Source: Flavobacterium reichenbachii
Lineage (GTDB): Bacteria; Bacteroidota; Bacteroidia; Flavobacteriales; Flavobacteriaceae
DNA: 64,000 nucleotides
Direction of reading: 5' to 3'
Assembly: GCF_002217435.1 (NCBI RefSeq)
Contig: NZ_MUHF01000011.1
Coordinates: 62,001 to 126,000 of the forward strand
Shown here: in pieces, positions 1 to 8,363 of the stretch
Layout of the letters: each line of letters opens with the position of its first letter
How positions within the stretch are numbered: the stretch's first letter is position 1
The notes under the pieces: generated by a model
Databases searched by the model: none
What the model was told of the DNA's origin: nothing
What the model saw: only the letters and a program-made list of their open reading frames with translations
Program-made: the position numbers and the translations under genes

Positions 1-361
1 AGGCTGAATGATGATGGATTTCTACAGTAAGATTGCGGGCCTGAAGGGCTAAGATAAAAGGATTCATATATACGATTTAGCGTAATTGCCAAGAGCAAAA
101 CTTTTGAGCAATTAAATATTTATTGTAAAAATATCTAAAAATTCTTTATTATATCTTTCGAAGTGTTAAACGATTATTAACCATTAGCTGTGGATATCTA
201 TTTAAGAAAGTTTATACTACAATCAATTAAACGAGCTTCTAAATTCTATAGGCGATATATTTGTTTTATTTTTAAATAATTTAGAGAAGCTCTGGCTGTG
301 TTCAAATCCCAATCATGATTTAGCAACGCTACAGACTCATAATTTAACGTTTGACATCTTC
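1..361. other. AT-rich stretch without a convincing gene
   Basis: No reading frame of useful length is seen on either strand. The first 30 bases stay open in frame 1 up to a TAA and could be the tail of an upstream gene. A 14-codon frame at 8-52 starts MMMDFYSK and is reminiscent of the start of the MarR-GNAT protein that follows, but it stops at once, so it is not called as a gene. Confidence 0.4.
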
Positions 362-418
362 TTGCATATTTAAAAATAGTTACATAAATTTGCGTAACTA
401 ATTACGTAATTAATTATA
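362..418 (+). promoter_or_regulatory. Promoter with overlapping palindromic operator for the MarR-GNAT gene
   Basis: A TTG at 362-364 lies 20 bp before TAAATTTG at 385-392, fitting the Bacteroidota TTG / TAnnTTTG promoter. Directly after the -7 box come nested palindromes: arms CGTAA and TTACG at 393-406, and ATTACGTAAT at 401-410. A dyad just downstream of the start point is where a MarR-type repressor would bind, so autoregulation is inferred. Confidence 0.5.
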
Positions 419-423
419 CTAAT

Positions 424-1392
424 ATGGAATTTTATAAAATGGCAGGCATAAAATCAATAGGCAGCAGGCTAAGAATGCTGACCAATAAAATTACTGATGA
501 TGCAGCGCAGATATATAAACTGTACAATATTGAGATGCAGCCTAAATGGTTTCCGGTTTTCTATGCCCTTTCAGAAGGCAACGAAAAAACGATTACCGGA
601 ATAGCGCAGGAAATAGGCCACTCGCATCCTTCGGTCAGTAAAATCATAAGTGAAATGATTGAAGACGGATTGATCGAAAAGAAAGACAATAGTGACGCAA
701 GGCGCAGTATGGTGGGGCTTTCAGAAAAAGGGATGAGCTATAAGGAAAAGATCCAGGATCAGTATACCGATGTGGAAGATGCGATTGAAGCTCTTAACAG
801 GCAGGCGACCAATGACCTATGGAAAGCAATTGAAGAATGGGAATTTTTGCTCGAGCAGAAAACATTACTCCGAAGGGTAATTGAGCAGAAAAAAAAGCGC
901 GAAAGCAATGCCGTCTTAATTGCTAGCTTCAAACCCGAATATGCCAACGCTTTTAGGCAATTGAATGAAGAGTGGATATCTTCTTATTTTAAGATGGAAG
1001 AAGCTGACTATCGCTCGCTGGATAATCCGCAGGAATATATTCTGGATCAGGGAGGCCATATTTTAGTTGCCCTTCTAAATGATGAAGTTGTCGGCGTGTG
1101 CGCCCTAATGGCAATGCATGACGGGGAACATGCTTTTGAATTGGCCAAGATGGCGGTTTCTCCATCCGCGCAAGGCAAGAGTATAGGATGGCTGCTGGGA
1201 CAGGCAGCATTAAACAAGGCAGCCTCACTGGGAGCTAAAAAAGTTTATCTGGAAAGCAATACGATACTCAAACCGGCAATAAGCCTCTACCATAAGCTGG
1301 GATTCCAGAAAATAGCCGGCCATCCGACACCTTATGAACGCTGTAATATACAGATGGCAGTTGATATCAACCCATCTCATAAAAAATCATAA
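424..1392 (+). CDS. Bifunctional MarR-type regulator / GNAT acetyltransferase
   Basis: The 322-residue protein fuses two domains. Residues about 30-145 form a MarR winged helix; the recognition region reads SHPSVSKIISEMIEDGLIEK and is followed by a charged wing. Residues about 165-310 form a GNAT N-acetyltransferase with the acetyl-CoA loop SAQGKSIGWLLG near residue 245. Such fusions are known in Bacteroidota and other bacteria; the acetyl acceptor is unknown. A DUF2000 gene starts 13 bp downstream, so the two are probably one transcript. The start is supported by the promoter and palindrome just upstream. Regulation by its own MarR domain is inferred. Confidence 0.85.
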   Translation: MEFYKMAGIKSIGSRLRMLTNKITDDAAQIYKLYNIEMQPKWFPVFYALSEGNEKTITGIAQEIGHSHPSVSKIISEMIEDGLIEKKDNSDARRSMVGLSEKGMSYKEKIQDQYTDVEDAIEALNRQATNDLWKAIEEWEFLLEQKTLLRRVIEQKKKRESNAVLIASFKPEYANAFRQLNEEWISSYFKMEEADYRSLDNPQEYILDQGGHILVALLNDEVVGVCALMAMHDGEHAFELAKMAVSPSAQGKSIGWLLGQAALNKAASLGAKKVYLESNTILKPAISLYHKLGFQKIAGHPTPYERCNIQMAVDINPSHKKS

Positions 1393-1405
1393 ATAACTAT
1401 TCAAT

Positions 1406-1816
1406 ATGTACGATAAAAAAATAGCCGTCATTATTCTAGATACTTTAGAAGACTGGCAAAAATTAAATGTTACTTCTTTTCTCGCAAGTTCGGTTGCCAT
1501 AGCTTTTCCCGAAACTCATGGAGCTCCGCTGGTAAGCGCATCAGGGACTTCCTACCTGCCTTTTATAAAACATCCCATACTTGTTTATGCTGCCCAGTCG
1601 GATGAACAGCTGCAACGTGCTTTTAACCGGTCGTCAGAAAGGGAATTGCACGTTGGCATCTACACTAAAGAGCTGTTTGCTACTAAAAATGAAGAAGAAA
1701 ACATCAACGAAATTGCACAGCATGCAGATAATGAGGTAAACCTGGCGGGAATTATTATATATGGAGAGAATAAAAAAGTTGATAAAGCAGTTGACAAACT
1801 TAAGTTGCATTCTTAA
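1406..1816 (+). CDS. DUF2000 family protein
   Basis: This 136-residue protein begins KKIAVIILDTLEDWQKLNVT, the conserved opening of DUF2000 proteins, and keeps the family pattern through the INEIA..ADNEVNLAGIIIYG region. The biochemical role of the family is not established. It has no signal peptide or membrane segment and is probably cytosolic. It lies 13 bp behind the MarR-GNAT gene in the same direction and is likely cotranscribed, so it may serve the same small-molecule response. Confidence 0.75.
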   Translation: MYDKKIAVIILDTLEDWQKLNVTSFLASSVAIAFPETHGAPLVSASGTSYLPFIKHPILVYAAQSDEQLQRAFNRSSERELHVGIYTKELFATKNEEENINEIAQHADNEVNLAGIIIYGENKKVDKAVDKLKLHS

Positions 1817-1846
1817 CGAAATATATTACAAATGCAAATGACATTA

Positions 1847-2419
1847 TCAGGTATTTATACTCCTTCTGATCCTGCTCAGTGAAGACTGCGTAATTCCAAG
1901 ATAGGAAGCCAGATAGGAAAGCGGCACCCGATTGGCAAGCTTGGGAAATCGGTTAAAAAAGTTAAGGTAGCGTTCGGTAGCATCTTCGGCCATCATCATA
2001 CTGATCTTACTGACTTTTTCGACTAGTGCTTTGGAAATTACCTGATTCATTATATCATCCCAGACAGTTATTGTCATCGACAGTTCCTTTAGGGCCTCTC
2101 GGGACAGGGTTACATATTTGCAGTCCGTTACCGCCTGAATATATTCCGGTGATGGGCTGTTTTGGTTATAATTGTCCAAATCAACCACAAAGTGATTCTC
2201 ATCAAGGAAATATTTGGTAACCTCGTCACCTTTGCTATTGTAATAGCTGACCCTGAAAACTCCCTGGAACAGAAATGCAAATTCTCTGGGAATTTTTCCG
2301 GCTTCCTGATAATATTCCTCCCTTTTGATCTCATGTTCAATGCATTTATCTAAAATGCAATCAATCTGTTGTTCATTGAGATTGCCAAACTGAAGTAAGA
2401 AATTAATTAGCTCATCCAT
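1847..2419 (-). CDS. Crp/Fnr family transcriptional regulator
   Basis: The 190-residue protein has a cyclic-nucleotide-binding-like beta-barrel at residues about 10-115 (FLFQGVFRVSYYNSKGDEVT) and a C-terminal helix-turn-helix ending LASYLGITQSSLSRIRR. The phosphate-binding cassette of true CRP is not visible, as is usual for the short Crp-like regulators of Bacteroidota, so cAMP binding is not implied. It lies downstream of, and parallel to, a second Crp-like gene about 105 bp away. Targets are unknown; the neighbouring redox genes are candidates. Confidence 0.8.
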   Translation of the reverse strand: MDELINFLLQFGNLNEQQIDCILDKCIEHEIKREEYYQEAGKIPREFAFLFQGVFRVSYYNSKGDEVTKYFLDENHFVVDLDNYNQNSPSPEYIQAVTDCKYVTLSREALKELSMTITVWDDIMNQVISKALVEKVSKISMMMAEDATERYLNFFNRFPKLANRVPLSYLASYLGITQSSLSRIRRSINT

Positions 2420-2523
2420 AAGTAGACTTTTGTATAGGTAAATATAACCTTTTTATGATTTTTACACGCTGCCGTAATTGTGATAATGTCGGAAGCGGTT
2501 ACTTTCCAAGCTCTTTAGCGCCT

Positions 2524-3084
2524 TTATTTGCCGTCTTTAATGTTATCCAAGTGTAACATTATATAAGGTAATACCTGTTCATCTTTCAGGTGCTTGCCAA
2601 GGTTTGCAAACCTTTCCAGATAGTTGGTCGCTGCATTATCCGGGTCGCCATCCTGCACATAAGGTATGATACGGATTTGTCGTTCCTCAGTGGCTCTTTG
2701 TGCAGCCCTGAGGGCAATATTATCCCAATTGGATACTGTAACTGATAATTCTTCCATGCCGCTCCTTTCTATAATTGATAGATCACATGCGGTCATCGCC
2801 TGTAAATAATAGGATTGTATAATTGGCGGGTATATCGGCATGGAAGAAGATACGAAATTACCTTCGCCAATCAGGGCGGTGGTTATATTTTCTTTCTCCC
2901 TGTTATAGTAATTGTACCGCAGGACACCACTGTTCACAAAAGCAAGGAATGAAATGGTATGGCCCGGCTCCGCCAGATATTCGCCTTTCTGTAAATGGAC
3001 TTGTTTTGTCAGTCGATTAATCAGGCTGATTTGCTGCTGGTTCAGGTGATCAAACAACAGCAATTGGTTTATAAGTGTATTCAT
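2524..3084 (-). CDS. Crp/Fnr-like sensor protein with a truncated DNA-binding end
   Basis: From the Met at 3084 the protein has 186 residues (MNTLINQLLLFDHLN). A start at 3144 is possible but adds a low-complexity leader lying over the regulatory region. The sensor barrel and long helix match the paralogue at 1847-2419. The C-terminus, QVLPYIMLHLDNIKDGK, stops where the paralogue has its recognition helix (ITQSSLSRIRR). The recognition helix is therefore absent or degenerate. It is transcribed divergently from the SRPBCC gene across two identical inverted repeats. It may act without DNA contact, or be a decayed copy. Confidence 0.7.
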   Translation of the reverse strand: MNTLINQLLLFDHLNQQQISLINRLTKQVHLQKGEYLAEPGHTISFLAFVNSGVLRYNYYNREKENITTALIGEGNFVSSSMPIYPPIIQSYYLQAMTACDLSIIERSGMEELSVTVSNWDNIALRAAQRATEERQIRIIPYVQDGDPDNAATNYLERFANLGKHLKDEQVLPYIMLHLDNIKDGK

Positions 3085-3169
3085 TGTGGGTGTTTTCGTT
3101 GCAAAATTATTTCCCTTTGCAGGACAAGCAAGCCTGCATGACAAAGGTGGAGTAAAACTAAAAGTAATA

Positions 3170-3187
3170 ATTTGCCATTTGGCAAAT
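3170..3187. promoter_or_regulatory. Operator-like inverted repeat, copy 1
   Basis: Arms ATTTGCC and GGCAAAT are separated by ATTT. The site lies about 20 bp upstream of CACCTTTG read on the minus strand (3142-3149), the likely -7 box for the Crp-like gene, so it would cover that promoter's -33 region. An identical 18-bp copy lies 74 bp away. Confidence 0.6.
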
Positions 3188-3243
3188 AGTCATCTCCACG
3201 TCGCCGGGAAGATAGTGTCGGTGTTTCAGATGACAATTACACT

Positions 3244-3261
3244 ATTTGCCATTTGGCAAAT
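3244..3261. promoter_or_regulatory. Operator-like inverted repeat, copy 2
   Basis: This is identical over 18 bp to copy 1 (arms ATTTGCC and GGCAAAT). It sits 10 bp upstream of TATCTTTG (3272-3279), the likely -7 box of the SRPBCC gene, and overlaps the expected -33 element. The 74-bp spacing is about seven helical turns, which would put both sites on the same face of the DNA. Confidence 0.6.
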
Positions 3262-3337
3262 TGCACGAAAATATCTTTGCTGAATTTTGTCCTGTCACTA
3301 TGATAGAACATTATATAAATCTTAAATAATTAAAAAA

Positions 3338-3889
3338 ATGAAAACACAAACCACAACCCCTGCATCAGGTAAATATCCACAAACTACAGTTGTAATAGTA
3401 GTTGATGCAACAATTGAAAAAGCTTTTAATTATATCGCACCAATCTATCTCCCGCATATCTTCCCTGGTGCCGGACTTATCCCGGGTATCAAAGACACGA
3501 GCGTCAATGAGGGATGGAATAAGGCAGGCTTGAACAGAACCGTTTATTTTGCTGATGGCTCAACGAGTCAGGAAACAATGCTGACATATGTTGAGGCAAA
3601 ATCATTTACATACAAAAATGAAAACTTTACTTCTCCTGTGCTGCGTGCCTTAATGCAGCGACTTGAAGGCGAGTGGTTTTTCACTACAGACAACGACGGC
3701 AGAACCCGAATTGAATGGACCTACCGCACGATCCCTACAAACTTTGTTGCAAGGATTTTTATTCGTACCGTTTTATTACGCTATTTTAAAAGAATGCTTC
3801 AGCAGGCAGTTGATATCTGCAAGGAGGATCTTGAGAGCGGTAATCTTCTTGGTGCCCACTTTCCATCTGCTGCAGCAATACCTGCTTAA
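3338..3889 (+). CDS. SRPBCC family protein (polyketide cyclase-like)
   Basis: The 183-residue protein has the START/SRPBCC pattern: an early strand TTVVIVVDATIEKAFNYIAP, a central beta-sheet with GEWFFTTDNDGRTRIEWTYR, and a long C-terminal helix (LLRYFKRMLQQAVDICKEDL). These domains enclose a hydrophobic ligand pocket; the ligand here is unknown. There is no signal peptide. It is divergent from the Crp-like gene and has its own TAnnTTTG box at 3272-3279 preceded by an inverted repeat. A strong terminator follows, so it is probably a single-gene transcript. Confidence 0.75.
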   Translation: MKTQTTTPASGKYPQTTVVIVVDATIEKAFNYIAPIYLPHIFPGAGLIPGIKDTSVNEGWNKAGLNRTVYFADGSTSQETMLTYVEAKSFTYKNENFTSPVLRALMQRLEGEWFFTTDNDGRTRIEWTYRTIPTNFVARIFIRTVLLRYFKRMLQQAVDICKEDLESGNLLGAHFPSAAAIPA

Positions 3890-3906
3890 TAAAACACCAC
3901 CTCACC

Positions 3907-3944
3907 AAAAAAAGCCACAATCGATTTTCGATTGTGGCTTTTTT
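3907..3944 (+). terminator. Rho-independent terminator after the SRPBCC gene
   Basis: A perfect 11-bp stem (GCCACAATCGA pairing with TCGATTGTGGC) with a short T-rich loop is flanked by A and T runs. It could work in both directions. Confidence 0.9.
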
Positions 3945-4030
3945 GTATACCCAAAGTATTGACCTGATCAGTAATTGCTACAATAATCAGCCTTTTATCT
4001 ATAAATGAAACTTGGGATCCTAAGTACGAC

Positions 4031-4077
4031 AATAGTGATTTGATACAAGTTTTACTCTGGCAATCACTGCACCTTTG
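4031..4077 (+). promoter_or_regulatory. Promoter region shared in design with the one at 5883-5929
   Basis: AATAGTGATTTGATACAA (4031-4048) lies exactly 39 bp upstream of a -7-like CACCTTTG (4070-4077). The OYE gene downstream has AATAGTGATCTGGTACAA at the same 39-bp distance from CATCTTTG. The conserved upstream word is a candidate site for a common regulator. Confidence 0.45.
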
Positions 4078-4114
4078 TAATGTAATAATCAATAACAAAT
4101 TAAATATCATAAAA

Positions 4115-5008
4115 ATGAAAAAGCAAATAGTAATACTTGGAGCCACCGGAACAGTGGGCAGTAAAATTTCAGAAATCCTTTTAAACGAAGGACATCATGT
4201 AACACTGATAGCAAGGCACACCGAAAAACTTGAAAAATACCGTGCCCTTGGTGCTGAAATCATCTCGGGAGATATCACCGATGTGCAAACAATAACAGCT
4301 GCTTTTGCAAATGCCGATAGTGCATTCGTGATTTTACCTGATAATGTAACGGCAGAAAATACAAGAGCCTATCAAAGACAGGTTACAGGCATCCTTATTG
4401 AAGCCATCAAAAAATCCGGTATCAAATATATAGTGAACATGAGCAGCCTGGGATCTCACATGCATGAAGGCAATGGCATTATGGGCGGTACCGGAGAACA
4501 GGAAGTGAGATTAAACCAACTGGAAGGTGTAAATGTGCTTCACATCCGTTCAGCCTATTTTATGGAAAATTTTTTGCGAACAATAGGTATGGTTAAAAAT
4601 ATGGGTATCAATGGAACAGCCGCAGACGGCGACCATTCCATCCCGATGGTAGCCACCAGAGATGTTGCGAAAATCGCTACCGGACATTTGGCAAACCTTG
4701 ACTTCAGCGGTAAAAGTGTTCAGGCCGTGATGGGGCCTAGAGACTACACATATAGAGAATTCACCTCTATTGTAGGTAAAGCAATTGGAAAAGATGATTT
4801 GCAGTATGTTCAGGTTCCTGTAGAGCAGGTTAAACAAATATTCTTAGGTAATGGTTTTTCGGAAGATTTTACAGACAATCTACTTGAAATGGGGACAGCA
4901 ATTAAAACAGGCTTCATGAATTATCAAAAAAGGGATGAATCGACTACGACGCCAACCACAGCAGAGGATTTTGTAAATGAGGTGTATCTGCCAATTTACA
5001 TCAACTAA
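4115..5008 (+). CDS. NmrA-type NAD(P)-binding oxidoreductase
   Basis: The 297-residue protein opens with a Rossmann glycine motif (VILGATGTVGSK), the atypical short-chain dehydrogenase / NmrA pattern, and keeps an IVNMSSLGSHMHEG stretch at the usual serine position. The Tyr-Lys pair of classical SDRs is not evident, as is common in NmrA-like proteins that sense or use NAD(P)H. The start chosen is the Met of MKKQIVILG; an upstream Met would lie inside the promoter. It begins a run of three redox genes on this strand. Substrate unknown. Confidence 0.8.
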   Translation: MKKQIVILGATGTVGSKISEILLNEGHHVTLIARHTEKLEKYRALGAEIISGDITDVQTITAAFANADSAFVILPDNVTAENTRAYQRQVTGILIEAIKKSGIKYIVNMSSLGSHMHEGNGIMGGTGEQEVRLNQLEGVNVLHIRSAYFMENFLRTIGMVKNMGINGTAADGDHSIPMVATRDVAKIATGHLANLDFSGKSVQAVMGPRDYTYREFTSIVGKAIGKDDLQYVQVPVEQVKQIFLGNGFSEDFTDNLLEMGTAIKTGFMNYQKRDESTTTPTTAEDFVNEVYLPIYIN

Positions 5009-5024
5009 GAAAATCAAACAGATC

Positions 5025-5065
5025 CGAACTGTTCAGATACCTAAAACCTTTCTGCCCTGAACAGT
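5025..5065. promoter_or_regulatory. Inverted repeat upstream of the SDR gene
   Basis: ACTGTTCAG (5028-5036) is repeated in inverted form as CTGAACAGT (5057-5065) with a 20-base spacer. The left arm extends into GAACTGTTC, itself a dyad. There is no T-run, so an operator is more likely than a terminator. Confidence 0.4.
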
Positions 5066-5097
5066 AATTATAAATACAAATCATAAAATATTCAAAA

Positions 5098-5838
5098 ATG
5101 AAAACAGCATTAATTACAGGTGCCAATCGTGGCATCGGGCTGGAAACAGCAAGGCAGTTATTAGAAAATGGCTATCATGTTTATTTGGGAAGCCGCGAAT
5201 TGAACAACGGGTTGGAAGCCGCGAAAAAGCTAAAATCAGAAGGATTTACCAGTGTAGAAGCCGTGCAGTTGGATGTCACAAATGAAAACTCGGCAAAAGC
5301 TGCCCGAGTGGAAATTGGCAGGAAAACGGATACTTTGGATGTCCTTGTTAATAATGCAGGAATCAATGGAGGACAACCTCCCTATACTGCACTGGATGCT
5401 ACCCCGGACCAGTTTTTGGCCGCATTCAATACTAATGTGGTCGGCACAGCAATTGTCACACAGGCATTTTTAGATATATTACGCAAGTCGCCTGAGCCCA
5501 GAATTGTAAACGTAAGCACAAGCGTTGGCTCTCTATCCCTACAGAGCAATCCGGAATGGCCTGCTTATCATTACGCCAAATACGCGGTTTATGCATCCTC
5601 GAAAGCCGCCCTGAATATGTATACCATTCATTTGGCCTATGAACTGCAGGACACTGCTTTTAAGGTAAACGCAGTCTGCCCTGGTTATACAAGTACCGAT
5701 TTCACTGGCAATAATGGAGGCGATGTCGAAACTGCCGCAAGGCGAATTGTAAAATATGCAATGATGAGCCAGGATGGGCCGACGGGCAAATTCTTCAGTG
5801 AGGAAACTAATCCGCAAACCGGTGAAATTCCATGGTAA
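5098..5838 (+). CDS. Short-chain dehydrogenase/reductase
   Basis: This is a classical 246-residue SDR. It has the cofactor motif TGANRGIG near residue 7, NNAG near residue 86, a catalytic serine in VNVSTSVGSLS, and the Tyr-Lys pair in YASSK near residue 163, followed by VNAVCPGYTSTDF. It should be a cytosolic NAD(P)H-dependent carbonyl reductase; the substrate is not predictable. It lies between the NmrA-type gene and the ene-reductase gene, with an inverted repeat just upstream that may control it. Confidence 0.88.
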   Translation: MKTALITGANRGIGLETARQLLENGYHVYLGSRELNNGLEAAKKLKSEGFTSVEAVQLDVTNENSAKAARVEIGRKTDTLDVLVNNAGINGGQPPYTALDATPDQFLAAFNTNVVGTAIVTQAFLDILRKSPEPRIVNVSTSVGSLSLQSNPEWPAYHYAKYAVYASSKAALNMYTIHLAYELQDTAFKVNAVCPGYTSTDFTGNNGGDVETAARRIVKYAMMSQDGPTGKFFSEETNPQTGEIPW

Positions 5839-5882
5839 AATAAGCATACAGCAACAGCTGTAGTATAAATACCATCAATTAG

Positions 5883-5929
5883 AATAGTGATCTGGTACAA
5901 CTTTATGAGCTGCAATACAGGCATCTTTG
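5883..5929 (+). promoter_or_regulatory. Promoter region of the ene-reductase gene
   Basis: AATAGTGATCTGGTACAA (5883-5900) sits 39 bp upstream of CATCTTTG (5922-5929). This is the same word and the same spacing as in front of the NmrA-type gene at 4115, and the leader after the box (ATAATCAA.AATAAA) is also alike. Confidence 0.45.
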
Positions 5930-5963
5930 TATCATAATAATCAACAATAAAATTATAAACATC

Positions 5964-7045
5964 ATGAAATTACTAGAAAAAATACAATTAGGAAATCTGG
6001 CATTAAAAAACAGAATGGCGATGTCTGCCATGACCAGAAGCCGTGCCGACCAAAATGGGATCGTAGGAGACCTTACGGTTCAGTACTACACACAAAGGGC
6101 TAGTGCAGGGCTGATATTCACCGAGGCGATCAGAATAAGTGAAGAAGCGACCGGCAGTCCATTGACACCGGGCCTTTATTCGAAAGAACAGATTCAGGCA
6201 TGGAAAAAGTCACAAAAGCAGTTCACGACAATGGCGGTGTCATTATCGCCCAGCTTTGGCACACAGGCCGCGCAGGACATTCTATAGACCGAAATGGCAA
6301 ATTACCCCTTGCGCCATCTGCGCTGCCGATTCAGGGAATGCAGCATTTTACTTCTCAGGGCATGAAGGATTATGAAGTTCCACAGGAAATTACACTAGCT
6401 GAAATTAAGCAGACTATTGCAGATTATGGACAGGCTGCCAAAAATGCAATCGAAGCCGGTTTTGACGGTGTCGAACTGCATGCTGCAAACGGCTACCTGC
6501 CGAGCCAGTTTTTAGCGGAAAGCTCCAACCAAAGGACAGATGGATATGGGGGCAGTATTCCCAACAAGGCCCGTTTTGTCCTGGAAGTAATGCAGGAATT
6601 GATCAACAAAGTTGGCGGAGATAAAGTTGGAATTAAAATCTCGCCTTTCCATCCTTATGGCAATATGATTCTGGATGACCCTGCCGGTACTTATACTTAT
6701 CTGGTTGAAGAGCTAAACAAATTGGATTTTGCCTACGTGGAACTGATGAAACGCAGCCCTTACTTTCCTTCGCCTGAGCATTATCCGGCGGATGATGAAA
6801 TAGAGTTATTTGGCAGCATGATACAGCAGACTGTTATTGCCAATGCAGGATATGACAAGGCATCCGGCGAAGCTGAACTTGAAAAAGGGATTGCAAGCAT
6901 GGTCTCATTTGGGACGTTATTCCTGGCAAATCCCGATCTGCCAAAACGTTTTGAAACAGATGCACTTCTAAACGAACCGGACAGAGCTACAATGTTTGGC
7001 GGTGGAGAACAAGGGTATATTGATTATCCGTTTCTAAGTGAGTAA
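5964..7045 (+). pseudogene. Old Yellow Enzyme-type alkene reductase, one-base frameshift
   Basis: Joining two frames gives a roughly 360-residue OYE-family flavoenzyme (NADPH-dependent reduction of activated alkenes), close to the family's full length. Frame 1 gives MKLLEKIQLGNLALKNRMAM to EQIQAWKK; the second frame resumes at VTKAVHDNGG. FMN and substrate motifs are present: AMTRSRA, HTGRAGHSI, ELHAANGYLPSQFL. The break is at an A5 run (6204-6208), where one more A would restore the reading. Everything else looks intact. It is either a recent inactivation or a homopolymer sequencing error. Confidence 0.85.
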
Positions 7046-7081
7046 TTGAATCAACAAATTATTAATTTAAAAAATATAAAG

Positions 7082-7291
7082 ATGAACACGATATATAAAT
7101 ATATTTCATTAAGTATCTTACTGGTCAGCATCTTGCCAGGCAATGCACAGAGCGTTGACGCAAGTACAATGCAAAAGGTTAAAGCAGACAGGGCCTTTTA
7201 TGAGACCCTGGGGAAATTATATCCTGCGGACAATACCGTTGCCGTAGATGTGGTAACGAGTTGTCAGTATGATTCAGTGGACACGTATTAG
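7082..7291 (+). pseudogene. 5' remnant of a secreted protein gene, fused to an RHS fragment
   Basis: The frame encodes a signal peptide (IYKYISLSILLVSILPGNAQS) and about 45 mature residues, KADRAFYETLGKLYPADNTV, then ends soon after the sequence turns into RHS-type coding in another frame. The mature start resembles N-termini of secreted hydrolases of Bacteroidota, but too little is left to name the family. It is a truncated gene whose 3' part was replaced at a recombination junction near 7260. Confidence 0.6.
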
Positions 7292-8360
7292 AGCGAAAGA
7301 TGATATAGATGACGTATATACTTTAGATAACGTGACAACAAGCGTAGAATCGACTGAAAATACAGTTGCATTTACTACCTTTAGTCCAGATATATTTAGT
7401 TACTCAGATTACTATCCTTTTGGAATGCTGGTACCGAACAGACATAAGTCTGCGGCTAGCTACCGTTATGGCTTCCAGGGACAGGAAAAGGATGACGAAA
7501 TTAGAGGCGGTGAAGGGAATTCGTTAAACTATACGTTCAGGATGCATGATCCTAGAATTGGTAGGTTCTTTGCTGTGGATCCGTTGGCTGGGGATTACCC
7601 TCATAATTCACCTTATGCTTTCAGCGAAAACAGGGTTATTGACATGAATGAATTGGAAGGCTTGGAAACTGGAAATTCAAATGCAAGGGCAAATCGTCCA
7701 ATGAGAATGAGGCCTATGATTAGAAGAGCAAATGATTATATGAGAGGAGGAAGAAGTGTTTCTTATGCTTCTATGAGGACAGTTAATAGAATCTTAGGAT
7801 TCAGTCCTAGTTTCAGGATGAGAAATACAATTGCTTTGAGAAATGCAGAAAGAAACATGAATGAATTTATAGCTAAGTATAATCTTAGTCCAAAGACTTT
7901 TAATTCAGAGTCTGGTGAACCTAATCCAATAGGGGTTACTCCTAAAAATTTAGAAAATTTAGGTATTTGGATTAGTTTTATTACTGATTTAAAAGAAAAT
8001 TACAATTTATCCGTTCAAGAGGTTCAGGAACAAGGTAGAATTGATGATACAAGTACTCATGTTTCAGTATCAAATGGCTATCAATTTGGAGGAATAATGC
8101 AGTTAAAACTATCATTAGCAGAAGCTGCATATCAAAAATTATTTAACCAATTAGTTGAAGAAAATATTAAACAAAACACAAGTGAAGACCCTCTTGGAAA
8201 CAACAAAGTTTCTAGCGCAAGACTTGCTGTCAAGATAAAGCTCGGACCTTCTCCTGTTGAACTTGTAAATAAGATTTTTGAAGAGGCCAAAAAAAATGGA
8301 GACTCTAAAGTAATTCAAATAGATGTTAAAGAACATCCTGTTATCAACCAAGGAAATTAA
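7269..8360 (+). CDS. Orphan RHS C-terminal tip (RHS core end plus variable toxin domain)
   Basis: Residues about 45-130 carry the end of an RHS repeat-associated core: [28 protein letters not shown] and [14 protein letters not shown]. After SENRVID..ELEGLE an unrelated ~230-residue domain begins, the position of the polymorphic toxin in full RHS proteins. The thousands of upstream RHS residues and any secretion signal are missing, and the ATG at 7269 is not convincing as a natural start. This fits a displaced tip left by recombination. The toxin domain is not recognised. A TPR gene follows 3 bp downstream as a probable immunity partner. Confidence 0.7.
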   Translation: MIQWTRIRAKDDIDDVYTLDNVTTSVESTENTVAFTTFSPDIFSYSDYYPFGMLVPNRHKSAASYRYGFQGQEKDDEIRGGEGNSLNYTFRMHDPRIGRFFAVDPLAGDYPHNSPYAFSENRVIDMNELEGLETGNSNARANRPMRMRPMIRRANDYMRGGRSVSYASMRTVNRILGFSPSFRMRNTIALRNAERNMNEFIAKYNLSPKTFNSESGEPNPIGVTPKNLENLGIWISFITDLKENYNLSVQEVQEQGRIDDTSTHVSVSNGYQFGGIMQLKLSLAEAAYQKLFNQLVEENIKQNTSEDPLGNNKVSSARLAVKIKLGPSPVELVNKIFEEAKKNGDSKVIQIDVKEHPVINQGN

Positions 8361-8363
8361 AAT

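Noticed and set aside
8..52. Short frame beginning MMMDFYSK and ending GLKG, similar to the first residues of the MarR-GNAT protein
   Set aside because: Only 14 codons and likely chance; not enough to call a duplicated gene start.
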